A stretch of DNA of 64,000 nucleotides from Chersky-840 sp050011815. Its GTDB lineage: Bacteria; Actinomycetota; Acidimicrobiia; Acidimicrobiales; UBA8190. The stretch lies in the NCBI GenBank assembly GCA_050011815.1, contig JBEKIJ010000010.1, forward strand, positions 138,107 to 202,106, written 5' to 3'. The first letter of the stretch is position 1; each line of letters opens with the position of its first letter. The notes under the pieces were generated by a model that saw only the letters and a program-made list of their open reading frames with translations, did not search any database and was not told the DNA's origin. A program made the position numbers and the translations under genes. Positions 58,334-64,000 of the stretch are shown here, piece after piece.

Positions 58334-59551
58334 ATGAACCACGTCGTGGCCGCCGTGGCCCTGCTCGCGGTGGTGAGTGCCGGCGGGACGGTGTGGCTGC
58401 TGGTCCGCGACGAGCGGGGTCGGAGCCGGGCGTCCAGTGCGCGCGCTCTGCGTCGACTCACCGCGGTGAGTGCTCTCGTCGTGCTCGTCACCGTCGCCTT
58501 CCTGCGCCCGTGGTACTGGGACCTGGCCATCGCCGCCGGCGTGGCAGTCGCCTTCGGGGTCGTCTACGTCATGTTGGGGACGCTCCAGCACCGGAGCTCC
58601 CCCGCCAGTTGGGGGGCGATCGCGGTGGCCATGGGGTCGGTGGTGCTCGGAGCCGGGCTCGTGACGCTCGGCGGCACCGCCGCGGTCATCGACGGGGCCG
58701 CACTCGTGGGCGGGAAGCCGGTCCCGGTCGCCCACGACGGCCAGGTGCTCGGCCACCCCGTGCTCTACCAGGTGTTCTGGGGACCGGTGTGGGATCACGG
58801 CGGCGCCACCCCGGCGCTGGCCCAGGCCGCCGCCTTCGAACGGGGGCTGCCCACCTCGCAGTGGGCGTCGGTCGTCGTCAAGGCCGGGTTCGGCGTGGGA
58901 TCGCTCAGCTCGGGGGGATGCTGGATCGACCCCGACACGCCCACGACGTCGGCCCCGGCAGCCAGCACCTCGACGGGACCGTTCCCCGCCGAGCTCCGTC
59001 GGGTCTTTTCCGGGCGGGTGCGGGTGGAACCGTGTCCGGGCTTCACCGCCACCGAGGTCCCGAAGACGTTGCCGCCCGATGCGGTGGTGGCGCTGTGGCT
59101 CGATCCCGGGGTGGCCTACGAGCTCGGCGGGGTGTCGGTGCACAGCTCGGTGCCGTGGCCGGGCCGGCCCGACGGCCTCGCCACGGCGGCCTTCACCGGT
59201 GGCTTCGCCTTTTGGGGCGGGCCGTCGTGCGCTCGCAGCGCGGCGTGCCGGTCGGTCCCCGGCTTCGCGTCGCCGACCTATGCGCTGTCACACGAGTTCG
59301 TCGAGGCGACGACCAACCCCTTCGGCCACGGATGGTACGCGGACGTCCCCCTCCGGTACGCGGCGCGTTATGTCTTGTCCCACGGGCCGTCCTCGCTGCT
59401 CAGTACCGCCCCCGCCTTCGAAGGTGAGGTGGCCGACCTGTGCGAGCCCGGGCAACCCGACGCGCCGGCTCACGAGCCCGTCGCCACCCTGGGCCCGTCC
59501 CACGTACCGGTGGCCGACTTCTATCGGCCCGGGACCGGGTGTGTCTCATGA
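58334..59551 (+). CDS. Membrane protein with HExxE metalloprotease-like domain
   Basis: About 405 residues from ATG 58334; a GTG directly before it is equally possible. The N-terminal ~125 residues form about four hydrophobic segments. The outer domain has several Cys and, at H320-E321-x2-E324 (LSHEFVEATTNPFGHGW), a HE-x-x-E(A)-x-TNP motif. GEVADLCEPG follows about 50 residues later. This pattern recurs in uncharacterised secreted proteins thought to be zinc proteases (from memory); the third ligand is uncertain. No named family is claimed. Confidence 0.7.
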   Translation: MNHVVAAVALLAVVSAGGTVWLLVRDERGRSRASSARALRRLTAVSALVVLVTVAFLRPWYWDLAIAAGVAVAFGVVYVMLGTLQHRSSPASWGAIAVAMGSVVLGAGLVTLGGTAAVIDGAALVGGKPVPVAHDGQVLGHPVLYQVFWGPVWDHGGATPALAQAAAFERGLPTSQWASVVVKAGFGVGSLSSGGCWIDPDTPTTSAPAASTSTGPFPAELRRVFSGRVRVEPCPGFTATEVPKTLPPDAVVALWLDPGVAYELGGVSVHSSVPWPGRPDGLATAAFTGGFAFWGGPSCARSAACRSVPGFASPTYALSHEFVEATTNPFGHGWYADVPLRYAARYVLSHGPSSLLSTAPAFEGEVADLCEPGQPDAPAHEPVATLGPSHVPVADFYRPGTGCVS

Positions 59552-59584
59552 TCTAGCGGCGCCCGGCTCCATGACCCCGCCCCG

Positions 59585-60751
59585 GTGACGGATGAGAATG
59601 GACCGATGACGAGGGTCCACCGGGTGGTCACCCACGCCCGGGAGTCGGTGGCGGTGCAGTGGCGTCCGGTGGTGATGCCGGCGCTGGTGCTGTGGCTCTT
59701 GGCGGCCACCGTGTCGACGCTGCTGCTGCACCCCGGCGATGTCCTCGAGTACGAGCGCTACGCCCACGCCGCGCTCCACACCCCACTGCTGCATCGGTTG
59801 CCACTCGAGTACCCGGCGCCGGCGCTGGTCCTTTTCCTCTTGCCTCTGTTGCTCCCGTTCTCGTACCCGTGGGCGTTCGCCGTGCTGGTGGGCATCGCGC
59901 TCATGGTGCTGGTGACGAGCTACGAAGGCAGCGGCCTGGACGGCTGGGACATGCGCAGCGCGGGGCGGGCGATCATCTATCTGTCGCTGGGGTCGGTCAT
60001 GGTCCTCGCCGGCCGGTACGACATCTTCGCCACGTTGACCGCCTTTCTGTCCCTGCGAGCGGCCAAGCAGGGCCGGTGGTCGGCGGCGTGGACATGGAGC
60101 GGGATCGGGTTCGCCCTCAAGCTCTTCCCCGGCGCGTTCTGGCCGGTGTTCCTGATCGCCGAATGGCGCCGCGAGGGCCGGGTCCCGGTGCGGAGGTTGT
60201 GGTGGATGGCGGGCGCGGCCTTGTTGGTGGCGGGCGTGCCGGCCCTGCTCAATCACGGCGCGGCGGTCAACGCCCTCCATTACTACCTGCGCCGGCCCAC
60301 CGAGGACGGCAGCCTGCCCGCCGGCTTGTCCGTGCTCCTCGACTGGCACGGCGCCACCTGGATCGCGGCCTTCCACAGTGTCAACGTCGTGAGCCCCGTC
60401 AGCGCGGGCCTGTCCCTCGGCTTCGAGCTGGCCGCGATCGGGGCCTGTCTGTGGGTGTGGTGGCAGCAGGCCCAGGACCGCCTGGCCATCGAAGCGGCCT
60501 GCCTGGCGACGCTCACCTTCGTGATGCTCGGGTCGAAGGTCCTCTCCGCGCAGTACCTCGTGTGGCTGATGCCGCTGTGGGCGCTCTACCGTCTCCGCGT
60601 CACCTGGCTGCTGGCGGCGGCCGCCAACCTCATCGTCTTCCCCTACGTGATCGCGTTCCCCGACGTGGCGTCGACCCGGGGCTCGGGGTACGTGCCCGAC
60701 CACGCCTTCGGAGGGCCGGGTCGGCGCTGGTGGCCGCCATGTGGTACGTGA
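59585..60751 (+). CDS. GT87-like (DUF2029) membrane glycosyltransferase
   Basis: 388 residues if GTG 59585 is used; ATG 59606 is an alternative. About ten hydrophobic segments. DVLEYERYAHAALHTPLLHRLPLEYP resembles the N-terminal loop, with an acidic residue, of polyprenol-phosphate-mannose-dependent mannosyltransferases, and SGIGFALKLFPGAFWPVFL is the conserved GT87 helix. It would add mannose to lipoglycans or glycoproteins outside the membrane. The last ~25 residues lie opposite the 3' end of the convergent TadE-like gene (122-base overlap), so one end may be wrong or altered. Confidence 0.82.
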   Translation: MTDENGPMTRVHRVVTHARESVAVQWRPVVMPALVLWLLAATVSTLLLHPGDVLEYERYAHAALHTPLLHRLPLEYPAPALVLFLLPLLLPFSYPWAFAVLVGIALMVLVTSYEGSGLDGWDMRSAGRAIIYLSLGSVMVLAGRYDIFATLTAFLSLRAAKQGRWSAAWTWSGIGFALKLFPGAFWPVFLIAEWRREGRVPVRRLWWMAGAALLVAGVPALLNHGAAVNALHYYLRRPTEDGSLPAGLSVLLDWHGATWIAAFHSVNVVSPVSAGLSLGFELAAIGACLWVWWQQAQDRLAIEAACLATLTFVMLGSKVLSAQYLVWLMPLWALYRLRVTWLLAAAANLIVFPYVIAFPDVASTRGSGYVPDHAFGGPGRRWWPPCGT

Positions 60752-61241
60752 GGCCGAAGGGCGCCACGATGCCCTTGGCGTTGTAGTCGAGCGACACCGA
60801 CGTGGAGGTCGGGGTGGCGCAGCCGCCGATGCAGGTGACGGTGATGTTGACCTCACCGTTGACATTCGGGGTCTGGGTCAGCTTGTCGGCCATCCCGTTT
60901 GAGGCGCACAACGGAGCCATGTTCACATGGACGAGTGGCGCCGCATCGGCCACGGCGACTTCGATCGGCGTGGGCTTGCCTGACTCGCACCACAGACTGT
61001 TGGGCCACGGTTGCTCGGTGGCGGGATCGATCTTCGTGAGGAGGTTGGTCTCGATCGACGCCATCCGCCCCCCCGCCGTGGCGCCGTCGTGGAGCCCCGC
61101 GTTCTGAAAGGCCAGATAGCAACCCCCGATGAGCCCGAAGATGAGCAGGAAGACCAGGGGCGCGACCAGGGCGAACTCGACGAGCGTGGCGCCCGTGTCG
61201 TCGCGACGATGAGCCCGGAGGCGCCGACGGAGAGACGTCAT
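60630..61241 (-). CDS. TadE-like pseudopilin
   Basis: 203 residues from ATG 61241. RRDDTGATLVEFALVAPLVFLLIFGLI is the TadE signature: basic start, Gly-Ala-Thr cleavage region, Glu at +5 and a membrane helix. A secreted domain with Cys pairs follows. The last ~35 residues (RRGRARTPSPGSTPRRGT) are Arg-rich and unlike a folded end; they overlap the convergent glycosyltransferase gene. Start overlaps the preceding TadG-like stop as ATGA, so the three pilin-like genes form an operon. Confidence 0.85.
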   Translation of the reverse strand: MTSLRRRLRAHRRDDTGATLVEFALVAPLVFLLIFGLIGGCYLAFQNAGLHDGATAGGRMASIETNLLTKIDPATEQPWPNSLWCESGKPTPIEVAVADAAPLVHVNMAPLCASNGMADKLTQTPNVNGEVNITVTCIGGCATPTSTSVSLDYNAKGIVAPFGLTYHMAATSADPALRRRGRARTPSPGSTPRRGTRSRRGRR

Positions 61242-63175
61242 CCGATGAGGGAGAGCTCGCTACCGCCGGGCAGCTTGTAGGGCTGGCCCACGATCGTGAT
61301 GCCCGTGGTCCCGTCGGTGTTGAAGTCGTCGACGATGGCGGTGCCGTTGATCGTGACCGAGCCGTTGGACGGGGCCGGTCCGTCAGAAGAGGTCCATCCC
61401 GCCCCGAAGCCGGTCTGCAAGGTGCCACCGGCGTAGAAGGGGATGCCACCGCTGACCCCGTCCCAGTAGTCCGTCGGGGAGCTGTCCCCGTAGCCCGCCA
61501 ACGAGGCGTTGTAGACCACACCGGTGATGGTGATGGCCGCCGCATCACCGCTCTGGGCGTCGAACCCGTAGTTGGCTTGCGAGTTGGGGTCTTGCGGATT
61601 GGAGTCCTGGTACAAGACGACGCCCGGTGAGCCGTCGGTGCCGGCGTAGGGCCCGGTGGTCGGTCCGGTCAGGTTCACGGTGGCGCCCGAGGCCCCGCCG
61701 ATCATGAGGGAGAAGTTGTCGCCCGTCCCGACCAGGTTGGGATCGGGAACATAGGTCGTGTCCCCGTACGCCACCGCCCCGTAGAGCGAGGAGTTGGTCC
61801 CGGCGCACGCCGTCGAGGAGATCTCGCTCTCGGGGCTTCCACCCCCGCTCGCCGCGCTGGTCATGGTGCCCGAGGGCAGACACGGAGCCCCGTTCCCGCC
61901 CCCGGTGGCGGCGAACTTCCCGCCGCTCACCGTGCCCGGGACGTTGCCGGCCAGCGGATAGGGCGACTTGGTCGAGATCACGATGTTATTGCCCGTCACA
62001 GTGTGGCCGGAGGTCGGATTGATCCACAAGCCGTCGTCGAAGCGGTAGATACCGGGATAGGCGGCCTCGCCCGCGCCGTATCCCGAGCAGTCTTCGAACT
62101 TGAAATCGGTCGCACCGGTGAGCTCGACCGGGGTCGTGTACTCACCGGGGAGCAGTTCGGTCACACCGCCGACCACCTGCGTGGGCGGGTTCACCACCGG
62201 GGCCCGGCCCGGGCAGGCAATGTTCGTCGAGGAGGCGAGGGGGCTGGCGGGTGCGTCGGACGCCTGCAGGGGATCGTCGATCTGCCCGTAGTCGACGTTG
62301 TCGATGCTGTTGTAGTCGACGGTCACCGTGCCCACCGAGCAGGCCGGCCGTTCGTTGGGCAATACACCACCCGGGGCGGACGGCCCCGAGGTCGCACTGC
62401 CCGTCAGAAGACCCGCATCGATGAAGCAGTGGTCGAGGGGCCACAGCGGCTCGTTGTTGTAGGTGCCGTTGTAGGTGTCGATGGTGCCGTAGACGTACAG
62501 GTTGCTGTCGGTCTTGGCGTCGATGGCGTCGTCCCACTCGTCGCCGTAGGCAGACTGGGTCCACGGTTGGAGGCTCACGTCGGTATTGGAGAAGATGTTC
62601 CCCTCCACCAGGAACGTGCCGGTGCCTCCGCCCAGGATCTCATGGGGCCCCACCTTGTTGAGGGCCACGATCCCGATGGGCGAACCCTTCTGGGTGGTGC
62701 CGACCGATGCCGAGGCGAAGCCCTTGAACTGGTGGATGCCGAAGATGCCTGCGAAGAACGGCGTCCACGCCGGCCTGGCGGTCACCGCCACGCCGCACGC
62801 GCCGGGGGGCGGGTTGGCGGCATCGTTGCTCGGCGAGAACGTCCCGATCGAATTCCCGGCCGAGTTGAGGAACTCCGCCTTCCAATTGGTCCCGATACCC
62901 GAACCGTTGGCCGAGACGAGCTGTTGGATGACAGCGGTGATCTGCTGGGTGGTCGGGACACCCGTCCCGTCACAGTACGAAGAGTTCTCGAGCTGCTGCG
63001 CGGCGGCAAAGGCCGCGAAGTCGCTGGCGTTCTGCGCTCGGCGATTCTGGACGAAGCCGTAGCTCCCGTCGATGGCGATCGAGATCATGCCGAGCAGGAT
63101 CACGATGGTGATGGCGAAGATGACCAGGACGACGCCGCTCTCGCTCTCTTCTGAAGCACCGACGAGCCGTCTCAT
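61238..63175 (-). CDS. TadG-like pilus-associated protein (large)
   Basis: 645 residues. ESGVVLVIFAITIVILLGMISIAIDGSYGFVQNRRAQNASDFAAFAAAQQL is the TadG/PF13400-type N-terminus: membrane helix then the Asp-rich AIDGS and the NASDxAA segment. The ~560-residue outer part is Gly/Ser/Thr-rich, with many Cys and beta-strand character and no von Willebrand domain that I can see. Probably a minor surface component of a Flp/Tad pilus. Four-base overlaps with both neighbours. Confidence 0.85.
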   Translation of the reverse strand: MRRLVGASEESESGVVLVIFAITIVILLGMISIAIDGSYGFVQNRRAQNASDFAAFAAAQQLENSSYCDGTGVPTTQQITAVIQQLVSANGSGIGTNWKAEFLNSAGNSIGTFSPSNDAANPPPGACGVAVTARPAWTPFFAGIFGIHQFKGFASASVGTTQKGSPIGIVALNKVGPHEILGGGTGTFLVEGNIFSNTDVSLQPWTQSAYGDEWDDAIDAKTDSNLYVYGTIDTYNGTYNNEPLWPLDHCFIDAGLLTGSATSGPSAPGGVLPNERPACSVGTVTVDYNSIDNVDYGQIDDPLQASDAPASPLASSTNIACPGRAPVVNPPTQVVGGVTELLPGEYTTPVELTGATDFKFEDCSGYGAGEAAYPGIYRFDDGLWINPTSGHTVTGNNIVISTKSPYPLAGNVPGTVSGGKFAATGGGNGAPCLPSGTMTSAASGGGSPESEISSTACAGTNSSLYGAVAYGDTTYVPDPNLVGTGDNFSLMIGGASGATVNLTGPTTGPYAGTDGSPGVVLYQDSNPQDPNSQANYGFDAQSGDAAAITITGVVYNASLAGYGDSSPTDYWDGVSGGIPFYAGGTLQTGFGAGWTSSDGPAPSNGSVTINGTAIVDDFNTDGTTGITIVGQPYKLPGGSELSLIG

Positions 63176-63687
63176 GAGTAGCTCCCAGTCGCGTGGGTGG
63201 TCACGGGGAAACTCCCCACGAAGGGGACGAAGCTGGCCGAGCTCTGGGAGATGGTGATGGTGACGAGGTTGATGGTCACTCCGCTCACGTTGATCTTGGT
63301 CTGCTCCGAGATGCTCACGTAGTCGTTGGCGCCCGAGTTGTCACTTTGATACACGTTGGTCACGCCTTCCTCGGCGTTGACCGCTGCGGTGGCGTCGGTG
63401 AGGGCCTGGGGCTCGCTCAGCGCCACATGTGTGGACGTGGTCGACAGGTCGCCGGCGGCCACGATGGCCCCGGCGCGCGCCGCGCTCGTCAGCCGGATGG
63501 ATTCCTGCATGGCGTTCCAGCCGTTGAAGGCGATGCCCAGCAGGAGCATGACCACGGGCACGACGAGGGCGAGCTCGACGAGGGCCGTCCCGGTCTCGTC
63601 ACGACGGCGGCGCCCGGCCCTGCCGGGCACGCGGTGGGGACTTTTCGAGCGAACGCCGGCACCCTCATCGTCACGGAGTGTCTGCAT
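63172..63687 (-). CDS. TadE-like pseudopilin
   Basis: 171 residues. After a 30-residue basic N-terminus, DETGTALVELALVVPVVMLLLGIAFNGWN is the TadE cleavage region plus helix. The outer part is short and Ser/Thr-rich. ATG 63687 lies 17 bases inside the preceding gene, and its stop overlaps the TadG-like start. In Tad systems two such pseudopilins form the pilus priming complex; here the second is at 60630-61241. Confidence 0.88.
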   Translation of the reverse strand: MQTLRDDEGAGVRSKSPHRVPGRAGRRRRDETGTALVELALVVPVVMLLLGIAFNGWNAMQESIRLTSAARAGAIVAAGDLSTTSTHVALSEPQALTDATAAVNAEEGVTNVYQSDNSGANDYVSISEQTKINVSGVTINLVTITISQSSASFVPFVGSFPVTTHATGSYS

Positions 63688-64000
63688 TCGGCCCTCTGTC
63701 CGTCGAGCTCGAGGAGCTGTGCGTCGAGCTCGAGGAGCTGTGCGTCGAGCTCTTGACGGTCGTGGTCGTGGTGGTCGGCGCGACGGTCGCCGTGACGGCG
63801 CCCGCCGAGCCGGCCGGGATGAGGTTCGAGCTGTTGATGGTGGTGGGTGCGGTCGGCGTGTTGCCGGCGGCTTCGAGGGCGAGATAGATGCCCCCGGTCA
63901 CCCCGCCCCCGTCGCTGTCGGCCAGGGCGATGCGAGCGGCCGCGGTCGGCGTGACGGCGAAGGTGATGAGATTGCTGGGCGTGGCGGTGGTGCTCTGGGT
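63671..64000 (-). CDS. Flp pilus assembly CpaB/RcpC-like protein, C-terminal part
   Basis: Only the last 109 residues are in the window; the frame is open to base 64000. NLITFAVTPTAAARIALADSD followed by IYLALEAAG resembles the C-terminus of CpaB/RcpC periplasmic assembly proteins. A Thr-rich stretch and an SSTHSSSSST repeat follow, encoded by a 27-bp direct repeat (near 63700-63750). Position at the head of the pseudopilin genes fits the Tad gene order. Assignment rests on a short stretch. Confidence 0.55.
   Translation of the reverse strand, partial: TQSTTATPSNLITFAVTPTAAARIALADSDGGGVTGGIYLALEAAGNTPTAPTTINSSNLIPAGSAGAVTATVAPTTTTTTVKSSTHSSSSSTHSSSSSTDRGPNADTP

Noticed and set aside
1..64000. 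tRNA, rRNA, riboswitch, insertion sequence or prophage signals
   Set aside because: No clover-leaf T-loop signature, rRNA block, transposase, integrase or phage structural gene was recognised on either strand by reading; a covariance-model scan was not possible here.

Overview
The window is high-GC DNA with dense, short-spaced genes and many GTG starts. Several TANNNT hexamers lie 6-8 bases in front of start codons, the pattern of leaderless transcripts. Together with many SDRs, a cytochrome P450, VOC and amidohydrolase genes, a Liv-type ABC importer and Thr/Gly-rich surface proteins, this points to an actinobacterium. A soil or freshwater Acidimicrobiia-like lineage is my best guess from gene content; no rRNA, tRNA or marker gene is present to prove it. 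I saw no CRISPR array, insertion sequence or prophage.

Layout. 1-4.2 kb (minus): an enzyme run of VOC protein, Gfo/Idh/MocA oxidoreductase, SDR, sulfotransferase and partial metallo-beta-lactamase-fold protein. 4.4-9.2 kb (plus): alpha/beta hydrolase, a lipoprotein built from two repeats, an O-methyltransferase and an Asp/Asn-hydroxylase fused to a PDZ-like domain. 9.2-13.6 kb: a DHA2 exporter and a large repeat-rich surface protein. 13.9-18.9 kb: a complete LivG-F-H-M-K branched-chain/amide importer closed by a 19-bp hairpin. 19-28.7 kb: flippase-like membrane protein, dienelactone hydrolase, rhamnosidase-like enzyme, phytanoyl-CoA-type oxygenase, alcohol dehydrogenase, second VOC protein, a Cys-less DksA-like protein, a DHA2 exporter and a DUF302 protein. 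28.7-29.8 kb holds two decayed stress-type genes. 29.8-37.8 kb: YihY/BrkB protein, two MFS exporters, TetR regulator, hydrolase, hemerythrin, ferredoxin and methyltransferase.

37.9-49.8 kb is a catabolic block: nitronate monooxygenase-like protein, SDRs, TetR, cyclase-family hydrolase, SnoaL-like protein, two D-aminoacylase-type amidohydrolases around a PF04909-type amidohydrolase, and an aldehyde dehydrogenase. 50-52 kb is a membrane GGDEF protein. 52.1-56.1 kb (minus) is the most interesting operon: a membrane di-iron hydroxylase, a phosphonate monoester hydrolase-like enzyme, a PhnZ/TmpB-type HD oxygenase and a PhnY/TmpA-type 2-oxoglutarate oxygenase. The last three are joined by 4-base overlaps. 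They read as a route from an esterified phosphonate to free phosphate by oxidative C-P cleavage. 56.1-58.1 kb is a P450-TetR pair with a palindromic operator. 58.3-60.8 kb encodes a membrane HExxE protein and a GT87-like mannosyltransferase. 60.6-64 kb (minus) is the end of a Tad/Flp pilus cluster.

One regulatory thread crosses the window. A 19-bp element, CGGAGC-N4-GTTCCGTTT, occurs twice between the TetR gene at 34.1 kb and its divergent exporter, and once, inverted, upstream of the other DHA2 exporter at 10.75 kb. This suggests one TetR repressor controls two distant efflux pumps.
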